A stretch of 64,000 nt of DNA from Timema cristinae (GCA_039000515.1 JBCFYV010000012.1:90215588-90279587), one strand, 5' to 3'. Shown: positions 22,850-34,519, numbered from the stretch's first letter. Made by a program: numbers and translations. Notes: generated by a model from the sequence alone, not told the origin.

Positions 22850-22902
22850 GTACATATTTTTTTTAAATCTCACATTTAAATTATCTTAATATTTACCTTT
22901 CA

Positions 22903-23210
22903 TGTTGTCTAGTGATCATCTTTCCTAACGTAAATCCAGAGGTCCTAGACCGATCCCCGGAACGTACAAATTTATCTGTGAAGTAGTGGTTCTGTAATGG
23001 GTCATATTCAGCCTCGTGAAGACAAGTGAGGAGTTATTTGAATAACAAGTACAGCCTGGTTTATAAAACTGAGAATAACGACAGGAGGACTCGTTGCTGC
23101 TGACCACATGACAACCTATATTAGTAAATGTTGGCACTATAATCGCTAATGCCAACGGCCGTCCGGTCGGTATAACTCGCTTCCGGACAAATACCATAGA
23201 TTTTTTTTTA
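22903..23210 (+). mobile_element. tRNA-derived SINE, family D, diverged
   Basis: The head is degraded (GTCTAGTGATCATC, then GACCGATCCCC). The body blocks 'gcctcgtgaagacaagtga', 'aaactgagaataacga' and 'cggtcggtataactcgc' match the other D copies. Confidence 0.75.
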
Positions 23211-23214
23211 TACT

Positions 23215-24020
23215 GGTGACATTTTAAATATACTATTTTACTCTTAAAATAAACAAATATATACTCTTAAATTTTTTTTATTATAATATATTCGAGCTCT
23301 AGAGCTTTTTAAAATACTTGACAAGAGTTTGAGCCGAAATGAAAAAACCCAAGTCCCCAAAACCTCTACAAAAAATAATCTAGTAAAAACAACTGATATT
23401 TTTTTATAGCAATAAGTAAAATCACCGTTGAAATTTGATCCCAGGATACTTGTTAATTTACCTTTGTAAATGTTAACGTTATCTACTGGTCTTAGTTCAT
23501 TTGTTGTAAATACACCTCCAGCCTTATATCCTCTGCCTCAACCAAATTACCAAGGTATCGCTACGAAGCCATGAAGCCATGAAGGACTTCTATTCAGTAA
23601 TAATATTGGCAGATATAATTGAATCAGGTTCTACCTACACTTTACAACTCGAGTAGAGTTTTCAAATCTTGCCGTGCTCACACAAAGAAGAATAACAAGT
23701 TTTATTAAAAGGAGTGTGGTCTCACGATTTTGAATAGAGAGCTGATTCATATACAGTAAAGCTAGAAAGTCAAATTGAATTAAATTAAAATGTTATATAG
23801 GTTAGATTCAACGCGCGCAAATTAAATTGTTGATTGCTTCCAGTAGATTTTGGGGGAAGAGGTGGTGGAGGACAAGATAGGGGGAGGTAGAAGACATTAA
23901 CAATTAAAAATACAAGTATCGAGGTAAAATTGTATCTAGTTTGGCAGGCACGCTTAGAAGTAAAAGGACAAAAGTGCGGTCGGATCTTCAGAGAATTATA
24001 ATTTGGGTCCTGGTGGTATA
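23215..24020. other. AT-rich spacer
   Basis: The 119-codon minus-strand frame (23785-24144) runs partly antisense through a SINE head and a G-rich strip, so it is not called as a gene. Confidence 0.5.
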
Positions 24021-24024
24021 CCTT

Positions 24025-24140
24025 AAGAGACCCACTCCGGTGTGTTGCATGGTCTAAGGCGTCACTGATGCGATAGGCTGGGTTGCAACGGGGAGATTGG
24101 ATTCGAATCTTGGTCGGGTAGAAATTTAGCTTGCCCATTG
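24025..24140 (+). mobile_element. SINE family E, head portion
   Basis: It shows GGTCTAAGGCGTCACT (A-box region), GATTCGAATC (B box) and the following 'ttggtcgggtag'. The body and tail are absent. Confidence 0.65.
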
Positions 24141-24482
24141 ACACATTTATAGAGTATTCTTAACATGATAGCTCTGAGGTGTAGACTTTAGATTTTATAG
24201 ATTTTAAACTCACTATTTAAAAAAAAAAGATGTTATTTATTATTTCATTTTTTAATACGTCAGCTTTCATTTTAGTGAAACATAAATTTTAAATTTTGGT
24301 TCAATAGAACTGTGGGAATTGTTTTCTTAAATTGTGTCTGTTATTAAAATCTGTAAACTTGATATTATAAACTTCGAAGTAAATGGTTTTCTTTTTAAAA
24401 TAAAATAGCACGGCACCCCAAACAGTCTTTCTCACTCCTTTATCTTAAAATGGAGATATCTGCATTTATCTTGGAGACTGAG

Positions 24483-24760
24483 ACATCCATTATTGTTTCC
24501 AGCCTATGGCATGGGTCACTTTTTTTTTTATTTAAGCCATATATTTTCCACTACCGGCTTGCTTGGCCTGTCATAGCTTCATTTGTCTTATGATCTAACT
24601 TAAGACTATGACAGGCACAATATCCAGTCCTCGGCCGTTAAATTATCACTATGAAATGGTAAAACCACATTTCACCAATTTACGGCCATGCTGGAAATCT
24701 AACCCGGAACCCTTAGCTCAGTAGACAGACATGCTATCGACTTAGCTAAAGTGTTAGAAC
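24483..24760 (-). mobile_element. tRNA-derived SINE, family B
   Basis: A reverse copy with the 3'-end block 'acatccattattgtttcc', the 'ctaccggcttgcttggcctg' body and a reversed A box near 24735 ('cgacttagctaaag'). Confidence 0.8.
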
Positions 24761-24764
24761 TTTT

Positions 24765-25813
24765 ATTATACCATGTAGGAATAGTAAATTTGCAAAATAT
24801 TAAAAGATAAAAATAAGAATTATACCAAAATAACTGTGGCAAGCAATACATTTAATTTTTGAAACAAAACCTTACCTAAAAAAGTATATAGTAACGAAAG
24901 TGAGTGCACAAATGGACGCATTCCATAGAAATCACCGTCTCCATCTAAGATGGATCATAATATAAGTGAAAGGAAACTTGTATCATCTATTTTTAATTAT
25001 AAGTTTTTTGGTATTTCAAATAACAATTGAGGAGGATATATAAAAATTGAGGACATACGTAAGCTAAACTGTTAAACTGTAATAGATAATTATTTTCATC
25101 AAAATCATTAGTGCTTATTTTGATAAAAACTTTTTTTTTCTATTTTCCCTTACCTTTAATTTTAGGAGTAGGTCATAGTTTCATTCATATTTAAATAAAT
25201 TGCTTCACATTTTAAAGTAGATTAAAATATAGATAGATGGGATAGATAAATATATGGATGGATAGATAGATAAATATAACAATCTTCTAAATATTATTCC
25301 TATCATGAGTGAAAGCTTTTATCCTGACCAACCTAAAAGTTTGAAAGATGATATTAACATCCCACACTACCGTGATAATTTAAGGGTAGTTCGTTCCCAA
25401 ACGCCTGTATTTCACACGCGTTCAGCTGCGAGCAAGCGTTCACAAGATTATTAATACTAACCCCCACCCCCAACAACACATAAGCCCCTAAGTGAAATCC
25501 AGGAAACGAATCGTTTGCCATTACCAGTGAATACAATTTTGTAATTAGCGGGAAGAAGTGGATTCGGTTTGTGGTTTCTTCTACTTACATAAGAAGGAAA
25601 TAATGAAGGAGATTATATGTGGCGAGCAAAGGAGATTAGCGATGAGCCAAGAGAAAAAGGGGTGGGGAAGGGGAAAAATGAAATTTAATCAACCCTTTTA
25701 TTTTCCCAGCCCTGTGACTTGGTTATAGTTAATTTATCATAAGACCGTACAAAATCAATTTTCTGAATGATTAAATTTGAGATCCTTTTTAATAGCTTTT
25801 CCTTTAATATTGT
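24765..25813. other. AT-rich spacer with a (GATA)n tract
   Basis: A GATA/GGATA run lies at about 25225-25275. No gene was recognised up to the assembly gap. Confidence 0.55.
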
Positions 25814-25913
25814 NNNNNNNNNNNNNNNNNNNNNNNNNNNNNNNNNNNNNNNNNNNNNNNNNNNNNNNNNNNNNNNNNNNNNNNNNNNNNNNNNNNNNNN
25901 NNNNNNNNNNNNN
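25814..25913. other. Assembly gap, 100 N
   Basis: Exactly 100 unknown bases, the usual placeholder for a scaffold gap of unknown size. Confidence 1.
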
Positions 25914-26179
25914 ATATAGCGGCAAGAGCAATACATGTGTGATACAACCTTTAAACCAATGTAAAGAGAATAGAAGGTATATCCAGATGGGGAAAGATAT
26001 TTGATTGGCTGAGTGTGTAACGTCACTCACAAAAGCTAGTGAATTACATATACGAGCTATATATGGAAGACAAACTATGTTGCTACAAATCAAATCACAT
26101 CTTGGAACTTTAAATAATAAATAAACCTTTAAGATCCACACCAATAACCAACTAAACCCATTACTATACTTTTTTTTTT

Positions 26180-26425
26180 CAGAACTACATCTTATTAACC
26201 ATTTGGGTGGCTAATGTACTAACCAAGCTAATTTTTTTAGGGCTTAGGTAGGCTATATTTATAGGAAGTGTACTTGCATTGGCTTTGTGTGGAAAGGGGA
26301 AACCCATTTTGTGAAAACCCTCTTCAGTACACCTCACTGAGATTCTAACCTTGACCTCCACGTCATCAACAATCTTGTCTACTGTGAGAGTGGTGCGTTA
26401 GACCACGCTTTCACCAAAGTGGGTC
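26180..26425 (-). mobile_element. SINE family E
   Basis: On the minus strand the head lies near 26340-26415. The tail near 26185-26215 is the inverse of the CGAACGGGTAGTAAGA-like tail. Confidence 0.6.
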
Positions 26426-26569
26426 TCTACTTATTAAACAAAAATATGTGTGGCTGCTTTATTAATATTAAGATATACCTGTTGTGTACTGGTGACGTAA
26501 GAAATGACATAATCAAACTCCTCCAAGTGGAACTACCTTTCTTTTCTCTTTAAATTGCTTTAAGACCCA

Positions 26570-26700
26570 TTATGAAATCGAACTACTTTCCTCTAAGAAT
26601 GCAGTTGCGTTTTCTAAACGCTTAATCCTATCAAGCGTTATTAAAATATTAATTTCATCTATTATTGTCGACTCCTGCAGGAACGTACGGATGTCAATGT
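26570..26700 (-). CDS. Candidate terminal exon, unrecognised protein
   Basis: On the minus strand an acceptor-like 'aactttatttttag' ends at 26701. It is followed by 43 open codons and a stop at 26570. The peptide reads DIDIRTFLQESTIIDEINIL, then ITLDRIKRLENATAFLEES and a short end. Its mixed, non-repetitive composition with acidic and hydrophobic spacing looks more protein-like than neighbouring frames. No family was recognised and no partner exon was found. A chance open frame of this length is quite possible in AT-rich DNA. Confidence 0.22.
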
Positions 26701-27164
26701 CTAAAAATAAAGTTAAAAGAAGACGTATTATATATATATATTTTTTGAATCTAGACAACGCAAGCACTTCCAACCTTTTCCCTGCACACATTGCCACTAA
26801 TGACATCGCATTCTCTGTCAACGAAACGTGACTCCTAGCTCTGTATTCCAATCAAAATGAAATCATTAAAACTGCAATGTTACTTATTTCTTATCTCTCT
26901 TTCTCTCCTCCCGAAGGAGGCACAAAGTTTCGTAACGGCCCATGGGGGTGTCATTATAGAAATGGTGGCACTTAGGAACACCTTGGATTGAATAGAAGGG
27001 GTAAGGGGAACTATTTCCAGCTCAATAAAAGAAAAAGAGGGCAGAAAGTGCTTGTTCCCTATCAGAAAATAAAGTATTGTTTGTTACTATTACTTTTTAT
27101 AGAAGTCTTTTTAACCCCGGCTGGATGTAAATTTTGTCTTTAGGTGGTCTGCAATCATCTGAAA

Positions 27165-27612
27165 TAGAGTAAAGTTCCTGAAACCACGGGAAAAACACCT
27201 TAAGCTTCAGAACCAAGGTCTCTGCAACCAGGATGTATGGACCTTAAGATTAAACCAGTGTGCTTGAAACAAGGAGCCCGGAAATCTGGATTCTGTGTCC
27301 CCTAAACCTGTGTTAGGGTTATCTTAAGAGTAGAGCCAGGGACAATAAATATTAGATAAATTGTCCCTGATGACTGGACTCAAAGTACCGGTACCTTAAA
27401 TCTTGAGACAGGGTAGCTCAAACCTGAATATATGGTTCCTAAACCTTGTATTCAGAAACCTTAAAATCTATAACTAATGTCCCTGAAGTCTGGAACAAAG
27501 GTACTATAAACCTATAATAAGGGTCACTTAAAAGTAAAGCCAAATTACTTAAAACCAGAAGCCAAAGTCTCTAAAATCTCCAGTTTTGAAACCCTGAAGC
27601 AATCTCTTTTAA
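27165..27612. repeat. Highly decayed minisatellite, unit about 30-36 bp
   Basis: Motifs like 'tccctgaarnctggaac', 'caaggtctct' and 'cttaaanctgnanc' recur throughout with variable spacing. Examples start near 27172, 27208, 27240, 27290, 27420, 27450, 27480 and 27540. Confidence 0.65.
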
Positions 27613-27614
27613 CT

Positions 27615-28405
27615 ACTCGGTTATGAGGACGAGTGAGATAATTAATTTTTGGAAACTTAGTTCATAATGATGGTAGAAATTAAATAAATCTTAATCTAAA
27701 AATAATTTCTGGCTAACCTAGTTGCTTATCCAATATTAATTATACGCGCAAAAAAAAATATTTTCAAAATTGTCAAAGTGAACGTAAAACACCCCATTAA
27801 AATACGGTCTAAACGTGAAAATTGTATCAAAGAAGCCTCGTGGCGAGTAAACTGTGGTTTTTGTTATTTGTCTGGAAGTCAAGTCCGTTGTTCGCGCCGA
27901 CAATGTTTTCTTTAGACTTCATAACGAAAACAAGCTGTGCACTCTTTATACTAATCATATAAAGAAAGACCTCTTTGATACTTGATGTAGAAGCAACGTG
28001 AATGTTAGGAATTCCACACAGTATGAATTCCCTGCGGGACTGCTTAAGCAACCCCTTACATCAACAACGACATGACGAAGAAAATTCCCAAATTGTTTCA
28101 CATAAACCTTTGCTGTCACTAAAGGGTGTATATATTAATTGTTATTAGAGTTTAATATACTTTGTGGAAATTCTCAGTAGTTTTATTAAACTGTATTAGA
28201 GGTAAAACAACTTTTATTTATATTTAGGGGAAGTTGGCCGATTTTTGGACACAGATCGATTTGAATGAATATAAACTTTATGTGTCATTGAATAAATATA
28301 GTGGTTCATTTAATGTTCAGATTCATTAAGAGAGAGAAGTCCATTGTTTTTACGACAAAAAACTAATTTGCATGAAGCTGGATTAAATAGACAAGCTAAT
28401 ATATA
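27615..28405. other. Unassigned AT-rich DNA
   Basis: A 74-codon minus-strand frame (27827-28051) has no recognised motif. Nothing else was seen. Confidence 0.45.
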
Positions 28406-28408
28406 TTG

Positions 28409-28700
28409 GTGACCTGGCAGTCTAGGGGTAAGGTGTCGGACTTATGTGCTGGGATCCGGGTTTCAATCCTCGGTCCGGAACAGATTTAACTGATTACCAA
28501 ACCCTTCCTTCACCTCTAGACAAGACATCTTGTGAATGTGGGGAGTACCAGGCCTCCACCGTGGTTCGGATTCCACGTTAAACTGTAGGTCCTCCATTTC
28601 CTATCACAATCACCCTACCATTACACATTAGCGTAAGTGCGTATAACCCGAACGGGTTGTAAGAGCGGTGCTAATAATAATAATAATAATAATAATATAT
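28409..28700 (+). mobile_element. tRNA-derived SINE, family A
   Basis: It has the GTGACCTGGCAGTCTAGGGG head, a GGTTTCAATCC B box, the full body, the CCCGAACGGGTTGTAAGAG tail and a (TAA)n end. Confidence 0.88.
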
Positions 28701-28746
28701 ATTATTATTATAATTGTATATATTAATTACGATTATAGCTGCATCT

Positions 28747-28792
28747 AAATATCATATTCTTTGATTTAAATTATTTTTAGAATATGATATTT
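28747..28792. repeat. Perfect 14-bp inverted repeat
   Basis: AAATATCATATTCT (28747-28760) and its exact inverse (28779-28792) flank an 18-nt loop. The arm sequence also occurs at the left side of the foldback insertion near 22447. Confidence 0.85.
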
Positions 28793-28924
28793 ACATATGG
28801 TTATAACCATAACTAACCAAATATATCATAGCTTGGCTATTTAATCCATAGTGATATGCACATTCGTACATTTGTAATTGTATTATTAACAACATAAATT
28901 CCTCCCAAATAGAAGGTGTCAGCT

Positions 28925-29112
28925 TTATATGATCACTCATATTTAGCCGACGATTTACACACGTCCATCACAGACTCTAACTTAAAATATGAGTGAGAAA
29001 TTAGCCTTGTCACATGTTTATTCCTGAATAGCCTTGTGATAAGACCTTTGGTATACTAAGCCAAAGATCCCGGATTTGACTCCCGTGCCTAGGTGTCATT
29101 TTTCAATTCAGA
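28925..29112 (+). mobile_element. Foldback tRNA element, right half only (copy 3)
   Basis: It contains the central 'agccgacgatttacacacg' and 'catcacagactctaac' blocks, then a decayed head (GAATAGCCTTGTGATAAGA, GATTTGACTCCC) and the end 'ggtgtcatttttcaatt'. The left arm is missing. Confidence 0.75.
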
Positions 29113-29114
29113 TA

Positions 29115-29835
29115 ATATAATTTGTATGAAGTTAAACTTTATGTTTAATTTTGAAAACTTTGTGTATCTTTGTGGGGTAGAACTTAGTAAGGGCAAGTTG
29201 GAAATTTTTTTAGACACAAACTGATTTATGCAAATTTGGACCTTATGTTTAAACATAAAAAAAAAATTATGCACGTTCTTTCAAAGTGTATTTTAGTGTT
29301 CTAATTAATTTAAGATATTGGCGATTTTTTGGAAATATACCGATTTATAACGTATATCTATTTTTAATATAATATGTATGCATCTATAATATATACTAAA
29401 TATATTTTTAAATGTTATAATTTAGTTTGTACGGGCAATAAGTACTTTTGTTATATCTTATCAATACTAATTCGGGCATGTAGGAAGATCCCCCTTAATG
29501 GCTCGTATATATAAAGTCGTACCCGTTTGTCGGAGTCGGAGTCATAATATTGACTGTCTACATAGAATGTCACAATCGCAGTAGAAAATCGGAATTGGCT
29601 GAAGGAGATGAATACTGTCTATATTCTGTGTTGCGACACGTTCCATTCAACAAATCAAAAACAAATACGGTTGCACTACTAAAATCATTTAGGCATAAAG
29701 TTAATATTGGTTTAATCTAAGATAATAGCCTACCTCATGGAAATCTATATAAATATATACTGCATTCTTTAATTAAAAACGATTGTTGTTTAAACATATG
29801 TATATTTTAATTATTTGAAAGTATTAATGTTATGA
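29115..29835. other. AT-rich DNA with a TATA-like site
   Basis: A TATATAAAG lies at about 29507-29515, followed by a modestly GC-richer 140 bp. No coding frame was recognised downstream. Confidence 0.4.
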
Positions 29836-29838
29836 CTT

Positions 29839-30137
29839 TGATTATGAATCAGGGTAACCTGGTGGTCTAGGGGTAAGGTGTCAGACTTCTGTGCTGAGGT
29901 CCGGGGCTCAATCCTCGGTCCCGGCATTAATTTATCTGATTACCAAACCCTTCCTTCACCTCTGACAAGACATCTTGTGAATGTGGGGAATGCCAGGCCT
30001 CCATCGTGGTTCGGATTCCACATTAAAGTATAGGCCCTCCATTTCATCTCACAACCACCCTACCATTACACATTAGCTTAAGTGCGTATAACCCAAACGG
30101 GTAGTAAGACGGGGTGCTAGTGATAATGATTATGAAT
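29839..30137 (+). mobile_element. SINE family A with target duplication
   Basis: A full-length copy with A box TGGTCTAGGGG and B box GGCTCAATCC, flanked by perfect 11-bp direct repeats TGATTATGAAT (29839-29849 and 30127-30137). The (TAA)n tail is reduced to 'gtgataatga'. Confidence 0.92.
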
Positions 30138-30479
30138 TCATAGTCCAGGCTGGTGTATGTATGCTCTTTGCCTCCTTAAACACAAGTGTAAAATGTATTT
30201 CAATGATACACTTATTGAGTCTGTCAATATTTATCCTCATTTTTACGAAAGAAAATCGTCATATTGAAAACAGTTCTACCTATATAGTTGTATAAACTGT
30301 AACAGTCTGGTATATTTATTATTTTTTTCGACTGTTTATGTTTTCTTAATTCCTATTGGTTTAAATTACGTGTTACGACATTTAATTGTAGACAGTGGCT
30401 TTTGTAGTAAGCAACTACACAATACGACACGACAACCAACACGCGCGCTAGTAGTTTTACCATTTTTATAGCATTAATT

Positions 30480-30615
30480 TTTATTTGTTTGCCAAAATAA
30501 ATCAAATATTCCTCCAGTAGCAACATAGAGTTTAGTTTTCTGCACATGCTAATAACAACAGATCTCTTGTCAAGGTTGTCCTGGAATTTTGTCACAACTT
30601 TTTAAATAAAGCTAT
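30480..30615 (+). repeat. One arm of the palindromic repeat at 55798-56087
   Basis: The blocks 'aaaataaatcaaatattcct', 'acatagagtttagttttct' and 'ctttttaaataaa' align in order with 55820-55945. The opposite arm is not evident here. Confidence 0.55.
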
Positions 30616-30659
30616 GTTGTAGACGTAAATATAAAACTGTGTACTGTGTTTTGTTTCAG

Positions 30660-30704
30660 GCATGGGGAAGCAGGTCAAAGGGGGCTACTTGCTCAGGTAT
30701 AAAA
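30660..30704 (+). CDS. Candidate 45-bp microexon
   Basis: A strong acceptor (TGTGTTTTGTTTCAG, to 30659) and a consensus donor (AAAA then GTAAGT at 30705) bound 45 bases, 15 codons long. Two frames are open; one starts with ATG and reads MGKQVKGGYLLRYK. The protein is not recognised and no neighbouring exon was identified, so this rests only on splice-site quality. Confidence 0.25.
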
Positions 30705-31330
30705 GTAAGTAACTATTCAATATTTTTACTAAAGTTACAAAGGCTGAATGGATTATGATAATTTTTTAAAAATTTTAATACACATAAAATATTAATGTAA
30801 TTTATTTATTCAAGAAACATTTCAAAAACCTTTTATGTCAGTTGATTTTATTTTTAAGCTGGATCGTTAAAAAGGTAGGCCTTGGCTATTTTGATTTAAT
30901 ACAATTAAATATTTACTAGTTTATTTATATCTTAAAATATACTTTTCCTAATCTAAGGTAGATAAGAGTAGCTATTATGTTTCTAAATATTGTAATTTTT
31001 GTTGTTGTTGTTGTTGTTGTTGTTGATACGGGTCTTAAAAATATACGATGTGGTCTATTATGTGTTGAAATTTATTTTAACTGTATGAAATAGCTTAAAT
31101 TATTTGAATTTATTGAAAAATAATACTAAATACGATAACCGAACTCAAAAGGTTTCTGAATCAGTAAGTGATCAACCTGTGATCCATCCATTTTGATATT
31201 TTTCATATATAATAAATATAGGACATTATTAAACTCACCCTGATTGCTAACTATGGGTCACCATTATTAATCTGGCCTTCAATGCTTTGGTTAATACTCG
31301 CTGTGGTTAATCCACCTATATTATTAAATT
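30705..31330. other. AT-rich DNA with (GTT)n tract
   Basis: A GTT repeat lies at about 31000-31025. Nothing else was recognised. Confidence 0.5.
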
Positions 31331-31332
31331 AT

Positions 31333-31573
31333 AGCACCACGTTTTACTGGCCGTTCGGGTTATACGCTTAAGTACTAATTACGCTAACAGATTAGGAATT
31401 GAGAAGGTTGAATTTAGAGGAAGTGAACCCAAATTTGTCTGGAGGGAGAGTAGAAAACCATTTAGGAACCCCCAGTTCACCCGACTTAGATTCGAACCAT
31501 GATCTCTCCATCCTTGGAAATCTAGCTCAACATGAAACCAGCGCGTTAGCTAACTACGCTACCGAGGTGGTTC
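31333..31573 (-). mobile_element. SINE family E, near complete
   Basis: On the minus strand the head has 'cctcggtagcgtagttagct' (A box) and GGTTCGAATC (B box). The body has 'cctaaatggttttctactct' and the tail is CCCGAACGGCCAGTAAAACG, ending at about 31335. This copy shows that the E head and the tail shared with family A belong to one element. Confidence 0.8.
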
Positions 31574-31602
31574 TGTATATTATAATATTATATTAAATAG
31601 CG

Positions 31603-32018
31603 GTGTGAGAGTAGACATTTTTCACTTTGAGTCGAGTTAGAATCGAGTTTTGAATAAAAACATCAAGGTTTTTTTTTCCAGTTCGAGTTTTGTAGATCTG
31701 TACAATAAATATTTCAAGTTTATTATCTGTAATAGACCAATTAATAAAATTAATCATAAGTACAAACATATAGATTTCATAGATTTTTTTGTGAATAAAA
31801 TCACTCAAATTTGGATTTATAATTATATTTAATAAAACTGTACAATTTTTTAACTATACAAAAGGAGTTATTGAAGAATTTATTTGCTATGAAATAATAT
31901 TTTAAAATTGAATCCCGAATAGGTACTCAAATTTTTGAATTTAGTTAAATATTTTGAGTCGATTTCGAACAGCTACTAAAACCCAACTTGAACTCAAATT
32001 TTGATTACTCACACACAT
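31603..32018. mobile_element. Inverted-repeat MITE with TGTGAG-type ends
   Basis: The left end has TGTGAGAGTA...TTTGAGTCGAGTT. The right end, inverted, has TGTGTGAGTAATC...TTTGAGTTCAAGTT. The interior is AT-rich with two overlapping antisense frames and no protein signal. The target duplication is unclear. Confidence 0.5.
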
Positions 32019-32109
32019 CTAGTTTTAAATATACTTTACTATAATTATAAATAGTTAATTTTAACACCGTTTCAATGCCAGTTTAGATTTAAACAAATTA
32101 TAATATTAT

Positions 32110-33620
32110 TCGAGTTAAAGAGCATGAAACGAAGAAAAGCACCAAATTGGATGAACTTAAAGTGGAAATAATAAGAATTGCAGGAGAAGAAAGAATACAT
32201 TAGCAATACAGGGTGCTTATAGTGACATATAGGGAGAACAAAGTACTGGCAAAAAGAAGAAGGGAATTAAAGAACCAATTTTCAGGAAAGGATAATTAAA
32301 GAGGGGTATGAATGATAGTGTAATAGCACGTAAATATATTAGAAATACTGGACGAGAATAAGAAAATTAAAGGAAGTTGGATAGAGGAACATAACTGATT
32401 TAGGGAACAGAGGTCTACAACAGGCTTGATCTTAGCTATATGGGATATGATGGAAACAAGATAAAGATTCGGGAAGGACTTGGTAATAATATACCTATTT
32501 ATGGACGAGTAGAAGGCATAATTATTACAATGTGGTTAGATATAAAGTTTAGAAAGTAATGGAGGAGGCTAACGTGGAAAGAGGAGTTGTAATGAAAGTG
32601 AAGAGCATGTATGAGAATAACATGAGTTGTGGTAAGAGGGAGAAAGGGTGAATGGAGTGGTTAAAAAAATAATTAGGTGAAGCAGGGGAATGTTCTCTCA
32701 CCCCTACTATTTGTAATCAAATGGAAATGGTCATGAATAAAGTAGCAAGAAAACTCGGGCAGGAAAGAATAAAGCCATTATGTTTGCTGATGACTTTATA
32801 GTATGGATGATATGGAAGAATAAGTACAGGAACAGATACAGGAATTGAATGAGGAGGTAAAAGAGTGTGGAGTGAAATCTAGCATAGCAATGTGTGAAAT
32901 GATGGTAGGGCCAAGGAAGAGACCTACTAAAAGTTTTAAGGATGGTTGTAGTGAAGCTGAGAAAAGTACAGTGTGTTAAATATCTTTGAAGCGTTTGTGA
33001 GGTGAAGGGTGAGAGTAATTAGGATCAAATAAAAAGATATCAGCATGGGAATTTGTTCAATAGGTGTGTAAGAGACCTGCTATGGAGAATATAAGCTACC
33101 TTGGAGTGTAAAGAAAGTGTTGTACAGGGCGTACTTGGAACACATTGTCACAAATGCAGCAGAAATATTGATGTAAGAGAGACAAGGAAGGTGGAAGTCA
33201 TGGAAATGAAGTTTGTGAGGAACATGTTAACTGTCACAAGAATAAACAAGATTAGAAACGAAATTATCTTGGAAACAGTGGGAGGGAGTACATGAAAGTA
33301 TATGAGATAGTAGAGAAAGCAAGACAGAGATGGTATAGGCATTTAAATAGTATGGAAAAGGAGAGGATGCCAAAGAGTATGATGGAGATGAAGTATGTAG
33401 CAGAAAGATCATGAGAGCCAAGAAAGAGATGGAACAGATAGCAGTGAGTGTGCGTAGGAAAGGAGGAAAATGGAAGCGATTAAAGGAGGAGGAATGGTGG
33501 AATATGGAAGCATTTTACTAAACTGACACTGACAAAACAACTGTTAGGTGTTGCAAAAAGTAGCTTGATGGCCGCGAATGACCCATGGCCCATACCTTAG
33601 GATGATTCCTTTAGAAGGCA
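32110..33620 (+). mobile_element. Non-LTR retrotransposon (LINE) reverse transcriptase relic
   Basis: Pieces of a LINE ORF2 lie in order on the plus strand, broken by many stops and frame changes. Around 32400-32560 the reverse transcriptase start is visible ('RSTTGLILAIWDMMETR', then 'FGKDLVI'). The catalytic FADD motif is at 32783-32794 (MFADDFIVW). Downstream there is 'EVQEQIQELNEEVKECGVK' (frame-adjusted) and then the usual C-terminal region (33180-33440), with 'EVMEMKFVRNMLTVTRINK' and 'ARQRWYRHLNSMEKERMPKS'. This order and these motifs are those of a common animal non-LTR family, but I did not fix the clade. The endonuclease part is absent or unrecognisable. The relic is AG-rich compared with its flanks and cannot be functional. 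Confidence 0.85.
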
Positions 33621-33624
33621 CATA

Positions 33625-34100
33625 ACCTGTGATAAACAGTGGATTCATGTTTACATTAATCAGATTCAGTGGTGGCTTGTGGCATATTGTCGGAGCTGGT
33701 TCCACTTTATGTCACTGTACTAGTAAATTATTCTCTCCCATTCAGTGTCAAACCACAGTCCAGTTTTTATAGAAATAACCTTATTTGACAGTTATAAAAG
33801 CTGCTAGATCTATTTTTACGTGTGCATACATCAAGTTAAGGGATTTTTAAATTTCACATTTGCTAGATATCAGCAACACCTATAAAATAACACCAACACC
33901 ACTAATCAATTGGTCTTCCTATCGTGAGCCAAGTATTCACTAAAACATGAAAGGTTAGGTTAGGTTTGGTTGGGCGGAAGCCATAATAATAATTATATAT
34001 AATTATTTTATATATTTATATAAATATGGAAGGTTTGAAAGTTAGGTTTGTATTAGCCTATTGTACTTAGATTTCTTATAATCGCTCCTTGAGTTATTTG
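33625..34100. other. Spacer after the LINE relic
   Basis: It may include LINE 3' sequence to about 33720. The rest is AT-rich with an ATATAT tract near 33990-34025. Confidence 0.45.
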
Positions 34101-34109
34101 GAGGAACTT

Positions 34110-34505
34110 GAACCCTCTAAACTCCCAGTGGAGGAACTCAACTCCCCCAATGGAGATACTCGAACAATCAATCCCCCTCAGTGGAGGAACTTGACACCCT
34201 TTCCTCCCAGTGGAGGAACTCAACTCCCTCCACCCCAACCCCAATGGAGATACTTGAACACTCAATCCCCCCTTAGTGGAGGAACTTGACACCCTTTCCT
34301 CCCGGTGGAGGAACTCATCTCCCCCAATGGAGATGCTCGAATACTCGATCCCCCCTCAGTGGAGGAGCTCTACACCCTTTACTCCCAGTAGAGGAACTCA
34401 TCTACCCCCCCCCCCCACCACCACCATCACTACCACCACTGGAGATACTCGAATACACGATCACCCCTTCCCCTTCAATGGATAAATTTTATCCCCACCC
34501 CCCAA
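34110..34505. repeat. Minisatellite with 83-95-bp compound unit
   Basis: The block 'gtggaggaacttgacaccct' recurs at 34181, 34276 and (as 'gtggaggagctctacaccct') 34359. Each unit contains two GGAGGAACT motifs and one 'atggagatactcga'. The array ends in a C-rich, CCA-rich stretch at about 34405-34440. Overlapping reading frames here are artefacts of the repeat. Confidence 0.9.
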
Positions 34506-34519
34506 GTGGAATTAAGGAA

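Noticed and set aside
23785..24144. 119-codon minus-strand frame
   Set aside because: Part of it is antisense to a SINE head and part to a G-rich strip. No conserved motif.
25777..26144. Frames spanning the assembly gap
   Set aside because: They run through unknown bases, so continuity is not real evidence.
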